Assembly (NCBI GenBank): GCA_009701715.1
Contig: WLJO01000017.1
Coordinates: forward strand, 1-46,337
Length of the DNA stretch: 46,337 nucleotides
From: Actinomycetota bacterium
GTDB taxonomy: Bacteria > Actinomycetota > Acidimicrobiia > Acidimicrobiales > Ilumatobacteraceae
Reading direction: 5' to 3'
The notes below the pieces were generated by a model that ran no database searches, had not been told where the DNA came from, and saw nothing but the letters and a program-made list of their open reading frames with translations. Shown here piece after piece: positions 8,010 to 16,518 of the stretch (position 1 is its first letter; each line of letters begins with the position of its first letter). The translations under genes were made by a program, and so were the position numbers.

Positions 8010-8465
8010 ATGGCCGAACCGCATGAGGTGCCGCCGGACCGTTCCGGAGAGGATGGCGATTGGGCCGCCGGGCTCGCCCGCGTCGTTGGGGACCGATGGT
8101 CGATCCTCGCTATCCGGGCGATCTTTCGGGGTATCCGCCGATTCGACGATCTTCAGGCAGACCTCTGCATCTCGCGGGGCGTCCTCACCGATCGCCTGCG
8201 CCGCCTCATGGATGCCGGGGTCGTGGAGCGTGTGCCGTACCAGGAGAACCCGGTTCGCTACGACTACCGCCTCACGCCCAAGGGGCTCGAGCTGTCGCCG
8301 ATGATCGTGGCCCTCCTCCGCTGGGGCTCCAAGTGGGTTGGTGGCACCCAGCACGGCCCCGTGCTGATTCACAAGCAGTGCGGGACCGAGCTCGAACAGG
8401 GATTCTGGTGCCGCACGTGCCGCACGACGTTCGGACCCCTCGGCGTCGGGGCGCGACACGAATGA
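8010..8465 (+). CDS. HxlR-family transcriptional regulator with C-terminal Cys motif
   Basis: 151 residues. The core GDRWSILAIRAIFRGIRRFDDLQ...SRGVLTDRLRRLMDAGVVERVPY...YRLTPKGLEL is the HxlR winged helix. A C-terminal extension carries Cys124, Cys134 and Cys137 (CG...WCRTC), which looks like a small metal-binding ribbon. Its stop overlaps the ribD start by four bases (ATGA), so the two are co-translated. Divergent from fbiC. It probably regulates fbiC and/or its own operon; a flavin, deazaflavin or redox signal is speculation. Confidence 0.9.
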   Translation: MAEPHEVPPDRSGEDGDWAAGLARVVGDRWSILAIRAIFRGIRRFDDLQADLCISRGVLTDRLRRLMDAGVVERVPYQENPVRYDYRLTPKGLELSPMIVALLRWGSKWVGGTQHGPVLIHKQCGTELEQGFWCRTCRTTFGPLGVGARHE

Positions 8466-9469
8466 GCGCCGAGGCCGACAGCCACTACATGGATCTCGCC
8501 GTCGCTCAGGCAGAGGCGGTGCGCCGGTACACCGCGCCGAACCCCTGGGTGGGCTGTGTCATCGTGTGCCGCACCGGTGAGGTGTACACCGGCGCCACCG
8601 AGCCGCCCGGCGGTCGTCATGCCGAGATCGTGGCCCTCAACGGGGCGGAACGAGCCGGAGTAGACCTGACCGGCGCAACCCTGTACAGCACGCTCGAGCC
8701 GTGCAGCCACCACGGGCGGACGGGCCCGTGCACCCAAGCAATCCTGCGCACCCCCATCACGCGCGTCGTGATCGGCACGATGGATCCCGACGAGAAGGTT
8801 GCCGGCAGCGGCGCCGCTGCGTTGAGGGCGGCGGGGCTCTCGGTGGACGTCGGGATCGAGGCGAGCACTGTCCAACAACAACTCCGCCCGTACCTTCACC
8901 ACCGCCGTACCGGCAGGCCGTTCGTCGTGCTGAAGATGGCCGCGACGCTCGACGGGCGGATTGCTGCTGCGGACGGCTCCAGCCGCTGGATCACCTCCGA
9001 GGCCGCACGGCACCGGGTCCACGAGCTGCGGGCGGACTCACAGGCCGTCTGCACGGGTGCCGGCACCATTCGCGCCGACGACCCGGAACTCACGGTGCGA
9101 CACGTCAACGGTCCCGATCCACGCAGGGTGGTGCTCGGGCATGCACCGGCCGGAGCGAAGGTCCTGCCCTGTCTCGAGTGGACCGGGCCGCTGCCCGATC
9201 TGCTCGAGCGGCTCGGCAGCGAAGGGGTGCTCCAGCTCCTCGTGGAGGCGGGCCCAACCGTTGCCGGGTCGTTCCACCGGGAACGGCTCGTGGACCAATA
9301 CGTGCTCCACCTCGCGCCCGCGCTTGCCGGAAGCGAGTGCCCCAGTTTGCTTGCGCAGTCCACGACACTGACAATCGCCGAGCTGTGGCGCGGACGGATC
9401 ACGCACACGTCCATGCTCGGCCCGGACCTCGAGGTGATCCTCGAACCGTTCGCACCAGACGGGCCGTGA
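8462..9469 (+). CDS. ribD: Riboflavin biosynthesis deaminase/reductase RibD
   Basis: 335 residues. The N-terminal deaminase has GRHAE (His53 zinc ligand, Glu55 catalytic) and the zinc cysteines Cys81 and Cys90 in PCSHHGRTGPC. The C-terminal reductase begins near 145 with VLKMAATLDGRIAA, ITSEAARHRVHELRADSQAV and GTIRADDPELTVR, and ends with the LVEAGPTVAGSF block. It converts 2,5-diamino-6-ribosylamino-pyrimidinone phosphate to 5-amino-6-ribitylamino-uracil phosphate. It is slightly shorter than typical RibD between the PDPRRVVL and VEAGP blocks. Coupled to hxlR by ATGA overlap. No other rib gene is adjacent. Confidence 0.92.
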   Translation: MSAEADSHYMDLAVAQAEAVRRYTAPNPWVGCVIVCRTGEVYTGATEPPGGRHAEIVALNGAERAGVDLTGATLYSTLEPCSHHGRTGPCTQAILRTPITRVVIGTMDPDEKVAGSGAAALRAAGLSVDVGIEASTVQQQLRPYLHHRRTGRPFVVLKMAATLDGRIAAADGSSRWITSEAARHRVHELRADSQAVCTGAGTIRADDPELTVRHVNGPDPRRVVLGHAPAGAKVLPCLEWTGPLPDLLERLGSEGVLQLLVEAGPTVAGSFHRERLVDQYVLHLAPALAGSECPSLLAQSTTLTIAELWRGRITHTSMLGPDLEVILEPFAPDGP

Positions 9470-9492
9470 CCCGACCCACCGCCAGGGCTGCG

Positions 9493-9523
9493 CTGCTCCC
9501 AGAACAGCCGGCTCTGGGAGCAG
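9493..9523. terminator. Strong hairpin after hxlR-ribD
   Basis: CTGCTCCCAGA and TCTGGGAGCAG form a perfect 11-bp stem with a 9-base loop, starting 24 bases after the ribD stop. There is no U-tract. Position and stem strength make a transcription terminator likely. Confidence 0.7.
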
Positions 9524-9740
9524 AGAAGGTTGCTCGGCACCGCGCGACCACCCAGATCTCCACGGCGCTGCAGGGAACCGGGGTGGCAGGCGACTGGGGC
9601 GAGCTGCAGCTCCGCCGAATGATCGAGCTTGCCGGCCGCAGGCAAGCAAGATGCGAGAACTCGGCGTCACGGCAAACAAGGAACTCGCTGACACCCCCGA
9701 GTTGGCACAGGCCTACCGGTCGGTGGCCTGGACCGACTAG
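9523..9740 (+). pseudogene. rmuC remnant (frameshifted, internally deleted)
   Basis: Two fragments in different frames resemble RmuC, a coiled-coil protein with a nuclease-like domain that limits rearrangement. At 9523-9637 the translation holds ISTALQGTGVAGDWGELQL followed by RMIELAG, matching the RmuC core pattern LxGxxxxGxWGExxLxxxLExAG. At 9651-9740 another frame reads MRELGVTANKELAD, like the RmuC C-terminus, and ends in TAG. Some 200-300 residues between the two blocks are missing. The stop overlaps the end of the convergent channel gene. The assignment rests on short motifs. Confidence 0.6.
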
Positions 9741-11635
9741 GCGCCGAGGGCGCTCGCGATCACCACAACAAGATCCTCGCGATCGAGCCGGAACGCTGCC
9801 GACTTCGATGGATTGAGCACCACCTGCCCGGTTGCCGCAGAGCGGTAGCCGATCGCCGAGACACCCAACGACGAGGCCGTTGCAACGATGTCCCCGAAGT
9901 TCCGGGCAGCCCCGCTGCCGTACCACGGTGCAGGTCGAAGCTCGACGGTGCAACCCTCGCGGTCAAAGAGGTCCTCGAACACCTGGATGAGCTCAGCGCG
10001 CTCACTCAGCTGAGCGAGCATCAGACTGGTGAGCTCGTCGGACACGATGAAGTCGTCAACACCTGATGCCTGTGCGAGCTTGGCGTTTCGCTGATCGAGC
10101 ACCTCAGCGACGATGCGCACTGCGCCAATGGACGGATCCTGCGTTACCTGCCGGAATCCAACGAGGGTGAGCAGCGTGCGCGCGTCGGCGTCGTGAATGC
10201 TCATCGCGTCGCGGTAACCGAGGACAATTGCCTCGTGGAATGGTTCCCGTGCAGCCACCGAGATGACTGCCTCCGGACCCCCGGTGACCTCCTCGAACCT
10301 CACGCGGAGATTGCGCGTCTGCAGCTCCGCACGGGCCGCTTCCACATCCATCTTCTCTGGGTCCACGAGAATGTCGACACGTGTGCCCTCGTCGAGGAAC
10401 TCGTCAAGCTCGGCAAGTACCCTTGGCCCGATTCGGCTCCATCCGGCAACAACAATGCGTCGACGCTCTGCCCCGAGCACCCGCGGCTCGGTGGCGACAA
10501 CAGAGGCGGTCACTCCACCGGGTGTCGGGACGAACAGCGAATCATCCTCGGCGATCCCGATGAGTCGGTCGCCATCGAGCAGGACCAAGGTGGGGTCTGG
10601 ATTGAGCGTGACACGTCCGCTCGTTCCCAGGACACCGACGACAGCACAGCGGTCAAAAGCAAGTTGTGCCTCGGAATACGTCCGCCCCACCAGCGACGGG
10701 AACGACTCCATGTAGAACTCATCGCCATCGAAGTCGAGCAGTTCGCGGAATACCTCGCTCAACCCTCGCTGCCGACATGCCTGCGCCGTGAGCTCGGCAA
10801 CAATGTCGGCCGAGCGGACCGTTAGCAGTTGGTCGCCAAAGAGAGTCCGGAGCGAGGCTGCGGTCTCAGCCGCTTCCACTTCCACGACGAGGCAGCCGCT
10901 GAATGACCTGCCCGGCGGAGCGGTCTGTTGGTGTGCCTTGACCGCGAGAACCGTCTTCACAGCGGCAGCATCATCGGTGCCCACGATGACCACCGACCGT
11001 GCCCCGGCAAGATTGACAAGATCCAGGCTCTCGAGCGACCAGGGATCACCGGTCCTGCAGACGATCTTGGTGGACTTCGGGTCGGAGATAGACCTTTTCA
11101 GGGTGTCCTCCATCTCCGGCTTGTCGCTGTCGGCAAGAACCACGACGGCTGCGCGTCTGCGACTCTCGTTCGCGATCACCAGTTCGGCCACGATGGGTGG
11201 CACGCGTTCGGACCAGCCGAGGATGACCGTGTGGTCGGACTCGAGCACTGTGCTGCGGCCCTTGCGGAGGTCCTCAACACGCTGATCGATGCCATTCGAG
11301 ATCACACCGATGAGGCTGCCCGCGATGAACACACCCGAGAGGGTGACGAGGAGCATCACAACCCTCGTAAACCATCCAGCGTCACCCGAGAAGGTTCCCG
11401 GGTCCAGGAGTCGAAGGATTGACTGCCAGAAGTCCTCCCAGAACCCCACCCGAGGGTCACCATGGACCCCGTCTAGATCGAAAACGGTGAGGACCAGCGA
11501 GGACACGATCACGATGCCCAGCGTGATCAGGCCAAGCCACGCGATGACCACGGCCGGCCCCCGTGACAGCGCTGCGTCAAAGCGATATCGGAGCCTTGTC
11601 TTCATGGAATGGCGTTGCTGGTTGCGGGTTGTCAC
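9737..11635 (-). CDS. CASTOR/POLLUX-like ion channel with RCK-type domains
   Basis: 632 residues from GTG 11635, which has a clear GGAGG at 11644-11648 eight bases upstream; an in-frame ATG at 11605 lacks such support. The N-terminus has a membrane helix (VVIAWLGLITLGIVIVSS), a pore-like loop (FWQSILRLLDPGTFSGDAG) and a second helix (VVMLLVTLSGVFIAGSLIGVISN). Two TrkA-N/RCK-like Rossmann modules follow (DHTVILGWSERVPPIVAEL and RRIVVAGWSRIGPRVLAEL). This is the architecture of CASTOR/POLLUX-related channels found in actinobacteria. Regulated monovalent cation or calcium permeation is the family role. Transcribed alone. Confidence 0.88.
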   Translation of the reverse strand: MTTRNQQRHSMKTRLRYRFDAALSRGPAVVIAWLGLITLGIVIVSSLVLTVFDLDGVHGDPRVGFWEDFWQSILRLLDPGTFSGDAGWFTRVVMLLVTLSGVFIAGSLIGVISNGIDQRVEDLRKGRSTVLESDHTVILGWSERVPPIVAELVIANESRRRAAVVVLADSDKPEMEDTLKRSISDPKSTKIVCRTGDPWSLESLDLVNLAGARSVVIVGTDDAAAVKTVLAVKAHQQTAPPGRSFSGCLVVEVEAAETAASLRTLFGDQLLTVRSADIVAELTAQACRQRGLSEVFRELLDFDGDEFYMESFPSLVGRTYSEAQLAFDRCAVVGVLGTSGRVTLNPDPTLVLLDGDRLIGIAEDDSLFVPTPGGVTASVVATEPRVLGAERRRIVVAGWSRIGPRVLAELDEFLDEGTRVDILVDPEKMDVEAARAELQTRNLRVRFEEVTGGPEAVISVAAREPFHEAIVLGYRDAMSIHDADARTLLTLVGFRQVTQDPSIGAVRIVAEVLDQRNAKLAQASGVDDFIVSDELTSLMLAQLSERAELIQVFEDLFDREGCTVELRPAPWYGSGAARNFGDIVATASSLGVSAIGYRSAATGQVVLNPSKSAAFRLDREDLVVVIASALGA

Positions 11636-11785
11636 GAAACTGGCCTCCAAGATCGGAGAAAAGTTAGCCGCTGGCCTCCGTTCGCTACGAAAGGTGACCC
11701 TCACCCACCCTGAGGGGCGAATTCGCGGGGCGTGGTCCTGCCGCTACGGCATCTCGCTAGGATTGAGGGGCCCCTCGGGGGGCAC

Positions 11786-11857
11786 GCGGGTGTAGCTCAA
11801 TGGTTAGAGTTCCAGCCTTCCAAGCTGGCTATGCGAGTTCGATTCTCGTCACCCGCT
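11786..11857 (+). tRNA. tRNA-Gly (anticodon UCC)
   Basis: Acceptor arms GCGGGTG and CACCCGC pair perfectly. The anticodon stem CCAGC/GCTGG holds the loop CTTCCAA, anticodon TCC (glycine). The T-loop is TTCGATT and CCA is not encoded. A GCGGC-gaa-GCCGC hairpin at 11861-11873 follows directly and may terminate the transcript. Copies of its 3' end recur twice downstream. Confidence 0.95.
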
Positions 11858-11886
11858 CTCGCGGCGAAGCCGCCGCTCCGGTTCGG

Positions 11887-11957
11887 GGCAATCGGGAGGA
11901 GCGCAGCGACGGATCTCGTCACCCGCTCTGTGCTGATGCTCGGGCATAGCCGCCGCT
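11887..11957. repeat. 71-bp direct repeat carrying a tRNA-Gly 3'-end copy (copy 1)
   Basis: Identical to 12040-12110 except at one base (11947 T, 12100 G). Inside it, CTCGTCACCCGCTCT repeats the last bases of the tRNA-Gly gene and what follows it (11845-11859). The flanks are GC-rich and contain GCCGCCGCTCC motifs also found next to the tRNA. Confidence 0.9.
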
Positions 11958-12039
11958 CCGCTTCGGCATAGCCCTCGTACGGCTCGTCGCTGGCGCTTCC
12001 CTCGCCGTGCCGCCTGCGTTCGTTACCGGTTCAGATCCC

Positions 12040-12110
12040 GGCAATCGGGAGGAGCGCAGCGACGGATCTCGTCACCCGCTCTGTGCTGATGCTCGGGCAG
12101 AGCCGCCGCT
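12040..12110. repeat. 71-bp direct repeat carrying a tRNA-Gly 3'-end copy (copy 2)
   Basis: Second copy, offset 153 bases from the first. The intervening and flanking DNA (11858-12123) has no convincing gene. The pattern is consistent with tandem duplication or successive attachment-site scars of integrative elements at a tRNA gene. No integrase is present. Confidence 0.9.
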
Positions 12111-12123
12111 GGACAGTTCGGTG

Positions 12124-13140
12124 CTACTCAGCGAGCCGAACGATGGTCTTGCCGAGATTTCGCCCCTCGAACAGGTGACAGAACGCGAGTCCCGCGTTCT
12201 CGATGCCCTCCATCAGGTATTCCGCGTTGCGAAGCCGGCCTTCCGCTGCCCACGCCAACAGTTGGGTTCGCGCCTCTGGGTAACGATCGTGCTGGAGGTG
12301 CGTCATGAAGCCCTCCATGCTCGCCTGATTGGTGACGAGGTTGAAAAGGTTGGACGGACCGGGCAGCGGGGTCGATGCGCTGTACGTAGCCACGGCCCCG
12401 CAGAGCACGATGCGCGCACCCACGGCGATGTTGTTGAGTACCAGTTCGAGCAGTGGGCCCGAGACGTTGTCGAAGTACACGTCGACACCGTCGGGACACG
12501 TAGCAGCGAGTTGCTGAGGCACGTCTCCCGTGCGGTCGATGGCTGCGTCGTAACCGAACTGCTCGATGATCTGCTGACACTTCGCTGCACCGCTGACGAT
12601 GCCGACCGTGCGTGCGCCATAGATCTTCGCCACCTGGCCGGCAATCGACCCAACGGCCCCGCCCGCCGCGCTGACGAGCACTGTCTCGCCGGCTTGGGGC
12701 AGGGCGATGTCGGTCATGCCGAAGTACGCAGACATCCCGGTGTCGCCGAGGATGCCGAGGTGATAGCTCAGCGGGCAGTCGTACTCGTCCGGGACCTTCA
12801 CGAAGAAGTCAGTCGCATCGGTAAGCGAGTACTCCTCCCAGGCCAGTCTCGCCATGAGCAGATCTCCCTCTGCGAAACCGGGGTGCTTCGACGCCACCAC
12901 CCTGCCGAGCGTGAGGCCCATCACCGGTTCGCCGATGGGCATCTCGGGGAGGATGTGGTCGCTGCTCCCTTCATCCATCCAGTGCCGAAACCCAGCGTCG
13001 AGTGAGACAAAGAGATTCTGGATGAGGACCTGTCCGGGGCCCGGAAGCACGAGCGGTCGTTCGACGACGGCGAAGTCGCTCGGAACCGGGATGCCCCGCG
13101 GCCGTGCGGCAAGAACGGTGGCTCGGTACGTCTGCTTCAC
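12124..13140 (-). CDS. NADP-dependent MDR oxidoreductase (CurA / leukotriene B4 dehydrogenase type)
   Basis: 338 residues from GTG 13140, chosen because a GGGGGG run lies upstream and the conserved N-terminus starts here. The MDR cofactor fold shows GETVLVSAAGGAVGSIAGQVAKIYGARTVGI; FDNVSGPLLELVLNNIAVGARIVLCGAV is the typical LTB4DH/CurA block. No structural zinc cysteines are seen. The family reduces carbon-carbon double bonds of enones and similar compounds with NADPH. It stands alone, downstream of the repeat region. Substrate unknown. Confidence 0.9.
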   Translation of the reverse strand: MKQTYRATVLAARPRGIPVPSDFAVVERPLVLPGPGQVLIQNLFVSLDAGFRHWMDEGSSDHILPEMPIGEPVMGLTLGRVVASKHPGFAEGDLLMARLAWEEYSLTDATDFFVKVPDEYDCPLSYHLGILGDTGMSAYFGMTDIALPQAGETVLVSAAGGAVGSIAGQVAKIYGARTVGIVSGAAKCQQIIEQFGYDAAIDRTGDVPQQLAATCPDGVDVYFDNVSGPLLELVLNNIAVGARIVLCGAVATYSASTPLPGPSNLFNLVTNQASMEGFMTHLQHDRYPEARTQLLAWAAEGRLRNAEYLMEGIENAGLAFCHLFEGRNLGKTIVRLAE

Positions 13141-13292
13141 GTGCACCCCCCAGTGCTGTGCCGTGGACACGCCACGACCACCCCATCCCAGCACGGAACG
13201 GCACAGACATCAACCGGTTGCCGGCACTGATCCACGCCTGACGCTCGAGCAGCACCGATAACCATGTCACACCCCGATGCAACACTACGAAC

Positions 13293-14537
13293 ATGAGTTC
13301 GTTCTCCGAGCTGGTCGCCAATGTCGAAGCCGCAGTCGCCGCGCTTGCGGCGGCCGTCTCCCATCCCGACTTCGATCTCTCGTTGACCGACAACGAACTG
13401 CACGAGGGCGTTGTGGCCCTGCACCGAGCCCACTCCGTTCTCGCTATCGGCTCCACGATCGTGCTGTCCCGTTGGGACGCCCGACGCGTGTGGTTGCCCG
13501 GCGGGCACCGCTCGGCCGCCTCCCGGCTGTCGCTCGACGCCAACCTCAGTGTCACCACTGCTCAGCAAGCGCTCCGTCGGGCGCGCAGCATCGCCCGGCT
13601 CGGGCGCACTGCTGCAGCCGTCGTTGCAGGCCACCTCTCCATCGACCACTTCGACCTGTTTGCACGCGCCAACCAGCCGCACCGATACGCGCTATTCGCC
13701 GAGCACGAGCATGCACTCATCGACCAATGCCGTCGACTGCGGTGGATCGACAGCGTTCGTCTCGTGGACTACTGGTGCCAGCGCGCGGACGCTACGGGTG
13801 CCGGCGACCCGGCAGCAGACCGCTCCGCACGTGCAGCGCTCTACGCCTCACGCACAGTCGATGGCTCCGTGGCCATCACTGGCACACTCGATCCGATCGG
13901 TGGCGAGATTGTGCTCACCGAACTCCTTCGAATCGAGAGGCAGCTGTATCTGCTCGACCGCTCCACTGGCACCCAGCGCACGGCCGCACAGCGGCGGGCG
14001 GCGGCACTGGTCGAGATGGCACGTCGTTCGGCAACGGCGCCGGCGCAGGGTCGCCGTCCTCGACCGCTCTTCACCGTGCACGTGGGCGACAACACGGCGC
14101 GGCACCTCTGCGAACTTGCGGGTGGCACCGTCGTCAGTCCCGCCGAGCTCGCCAAGTATTTCGACGATGCGTTGTTCGAGACCATCCTGTTCGACGGGCC
14201 CTCCACGGTCCTCAGCGTCTCGCAGCAGCGGAGTTTCACCGGCACACTGCGCCGGGCCATTGCGGCAAGGGACCGCCGGTGCCAGCACCCCAGTGGTTGC
14301 GACGTACCTGCACCGCTGTGCGATGTCGACCACATCGTCCCCTACTCCGAGGGTGGGGTCACCAGTCAGTTCAACGGCCGGATGCAGTGCCCCACCCACA
14401 ATCGGGACCACGCTCGGCACGACCTCGGGGCCAGTCCGCTACCCGAGCGTCGGGTAGAGCGGCTCGACACCTTCCGGGCCCGAATCCGGTGGGGGTTCCC
14501 TCGAGAGCCCGACGATCCTCTCGACGAATGCGCCTGA
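13293..14537 (+). CDS. 13E12/DUF222 protein with C-terminal HNH endonuclease domain
   Basis: 414 residues. The first ~290 residues are the helical DUF222 region (LHRAHSVLAIGSTIVLSRWDARRVW, TAAQRRAAALVEMARR). The C-terminus has the HNH core CQHPSGCDVPAPLCDVDHIVPYSEGG...NGRMQCPTHNRDH, with the metal-binding Asp-His pair and zinc-type cysteines. These proteins are multicopy and often mobile in actinobacteria; their target is unknown. Its position 1.4 kb from the tRNA-Gly repeats may be a hint of insertion there. It diverges from the MDR gene. Confidence 0.92.
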   Translation: MSSFSELVANVEAAVAALAAAVSHPDFDLSLTDNELHEGVVALHRAHSVLAIGSTIVLSRWDARRVWLPGGHRSAASRLSLDANLSVTTAQQALRRARSIARLGRTAAAVVAGHLSIDHFDLFARANQPHRYALFAEHEHALIDQCRRLRWIDSVRLVDYWCQRADATGAGDPAADRSARAALYASRTVDGSVAITGTLDPIGGEIVLTELLRIERQLYLLDRSTGTQRTAAQRRAAALVEMARRSATAPAQGRRPRPLFTVHVGDNTARHLCELAGGTVVSPAELAKYFDDALFETILFDGPSTVLSVSQQRSFTGTLRRAIAARDRRCQHPSGCDVPAPLCDVDHIVPYSEGGVTSQFNGRMQCPTHNRDHARHDLGASPLPERRVERLDTFRARIRWGFPREPDDPLDECA

Positions 14538-14555
14538 TCCGCGGCAACAACTCCC

Positions 14556-15272
14556 CTAGCCGAGCGTCGCCCAGAGGTCCGGATCGGACTTGCGAATCCG
14601 CCGGTAGTTGGCGTCCCACATCGTCTGGCGGAAGCCGTACTTGAGGTACGCACGACGGTACGCCTCGGCGGAGCGCTCGTCGAGCGGCGTCCCACCTACC
14701 TGCATTGCCGCCACCTGGTACCGGCAGCACAGTTCAAACACGATTGCCTCGACAACCGCGTTCTCGAGCGTGTCGCCCACATGCAGGGCCCCGTGATGCC
14801 CCATGAGCATCACTCGACGTTCCCCGAGCGTTGCTGCCATGAGATCGCCCTCGTCATCGGGGGTGAGGTCGAGGTCGTCCTTCCAGTACGCCACGTCACC
14901 GAGGAACAACGAGGCATAGTCGTAGAACACCTCGAAGGGACGCCCGGTGGTGCTGAGGACAGACTGGTAGAAGCCGTGCGTGTGAATCACGCAGTTCACG
15001 TCGGGGCGGGCACGGTAGATCGAGGAATGGAAATTCGCTCCTGCGGCCGGGGGCAGGGAACCGGCCACGCGCACCTGGAGATCGAACCCCATCTTCATTA
15101 CGTGCTCGGGCAGTGACTCGTCGAAGTACTGGTACGGGGTGACGTAAAAAGCATCCTCGTCGGCGACGCGGAGGCTGACGTGCCCGCCGATCTGGCTATC
15201 CAGTCCCTCTCGATACAGGATGCGCCGGGCGGCGGCTATCCGGAAGTGAGGACCGGACTCCGGGATGCTCAC
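14556..15272 (-). CDS. Class II aldolase/adducin family protein
   Basis: 238 residues. The start is GTG 15272, overlapping the upstream amidohydrolase stop in a GTGA; a GTG three bases earlier is an alternative. The open frame continues to 15509 only as antisense of the amidohydrolase. Class II aldolase features are DSQIGGHVSLRV, the metal-binding VIHTHGFYQS and GHHGALHVGDTLENAV. Enzymes of this fold act as aldolases, epimerases or decarboxylases on small hydroxy-acids or sugar phosphates. It is the last gene of a four-gene operon with hydrolases. Specific substrate unknown. Confidence 0.9.
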   Translation of the reverse strand: MSIPESGPHFRIAAARRILYREGLDSQIGGHVSLRVADEDAFYVTPYQYFDESLPEHVMKMGFDLQVRVAGSLPPAAGANFHSSIYRARPDVNCVIHTHGFYQSVLSTTGRPFEVFYDYASLFLGDVAYWKDDLDLTPDDEGDLMAATLGERRVMLMGHHGALHVGDTLENAVVEAIVFELCCRYQVAAMQVGGTPLDERSAEAYRRAYLKYGFRQTMWDANYRRIRKSDPDLWATLG

Positions 15273-16507
15273 CACGAGCCCTGCAGCACCGATGCAGGGA
15301 TGTCGAGGCCGTACAGCGCTGCAGCGTTCTTCCAGGTGACCTTCTGGATGATGTCGTCGGGCAGGTGCCCGATGTGCTTCTGCAGGTAGTGCTGCGTATC
15401 CGGCCAGGTGGAGTCCGCGTGCGGGTAATCCATCTCGACCATCACCTGATCGGGGTTGAGTCGGTTCATCATCTGGAACCCTGCTGCGTCGTCGAGCGCG
15501 CAGAACCAAAAGCTGTTGAGCAGCACCTCATTCGGGTGAGCAGTCTCGTGCACCCAGTTGCCCGTGAAGTCCTTGTACCGCATGCAGTGCTCGATCCGGT
15601 CCATGAGCGCCGGAAGCCAACCAATGCCGCCCTCCGAGAGCACGATCTTCAGCGTCGGGAAGCGCAACGGAATCTTCGAGAACAGCCAATCGGACGTGGC
15701 GATTGCGGCACCGGCGAAGAACAGTGACGTGATGATCTCTGCCGGCCCGTCGCTCGACCCCGAACAGATCCAGGACGACGACCCCACATGCAGGTTCAAC
15801 GAGGTGTCGGTTTCCACGCAGGCCTGGAACAGCGGGTCCCAGTAGCCGGTGTGAATGCTCGGAAGGCCTAGTTTTTCGGGTTGATCGAGGAACGAGAGCA
15901 CGTGGCACCCGCGGGCAGCATTGCGGCGAACCTCGTCGGCGGCCAGTTGTGCGTCGCCGAGCCAGGTGATGGCGAGCGGCACCATCCGGTCGGGATACGC
16001 ACCGGCCCAGTCCTCGATCGCCCAGTCGTTCCAGGCCTGCATCGCAGCGAACCCGAGGTCATGGTCCTTGGTCTCCACGAAGCGCGCACCGCCGAAGCCG
16101 GCCACCATCGACGGGAAACACACCGAGGCGTACACGCCGGCGAGATCCATGTCCGTGATGCGGTGGTGGATATCCCAACAACCGCGACGCATGTGCTCGA
16201 GCCGCGAGGAATCCATCGAGTACTCCGCCGGCGGGCGGCCAGAGACGGCGTTGGTACCGGCGATCGGGATGAGCCGGTCCTCCAGCTTCCAGTACTGGGC
16301 ACCATCGGTGTGCTCGATAATGCGCGGTGCGCTCTCGGCGAAGCGGGCAGGCATCCGCCCCTCAAAGGTTTCCGGCGGCTCGACGAGGTGGTCGTCCACG
16401 GAGATCACCGTGTAGTGGCGCGGCCGCGGTTCCGGTTCGGGCAGGAAGGTCACCTTGGACTTGTCGCGTCCGGCACCAATCGTGAGTCCCTCAAGTGTCT
16501 TGCTCAT
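15269..16507 (-). CDS. Amidohydrolase-2 family metal-dependent hydrolase
   Basis: 412 residues; ATG 16507 preceded by GAGAGGA. The TIM-barrel amidohydrolase-2 pattern is visible: VDDHLVEP near the N-terminus (the DxH metal site in this group), LNLHVGSSS, LKIVLSEGGIGWLPALMDR, and MVEMDYPHADSTWP at the C-terminus. This matches the actinobacterial family of about 400 residues related to ACMSD-type decarboxylases. It probably hydrolyses or decarboxylates a carboxylated small molecule in the cytoplasm. It lies 11 bases after the 41-aa gene and overlaps the aldolase start, so all three are co-translated. Confidence 0.9.
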   Translation of the reverse strand: MSKTLEGLTIGAGRDKSKVTFLPEPEPRPRHYTVISVDDHLVEPPETFEGRMPARFAESAPRIIEHTDGAQYWKLEDRLIPIAGTNAVSGRPPAEYSMDSSRLEHMRRGCWDIHHRITDMDLAGVYASVCFPSMVAGFGGARFVETKDHDLGFAAMQAWNDWAIEDWAGAYPDRMVPLAITWLGDAQLAADEVRRNAARGCHVLSFLDQPEKLGLPSIHTGYWDPLFQACVETDTSLNLHVGSSSWICSGSSDGPAEIITSLFFAGAAIATSDWLFSKIPLRFPTLKIVLSEGGIGWLPALMDRIEHCMRYKDFTGNWVHETAHPNEVLLNSFWFCALDDAAGFQMMNRLNPDQVMVEMDYPHADSTWPDTQHYLQKHIGHLPDDIIQKVTWKNAAALYGLDIPASVLQGSW

Positions 16508-16518
16508 TGCTTGTCCTC

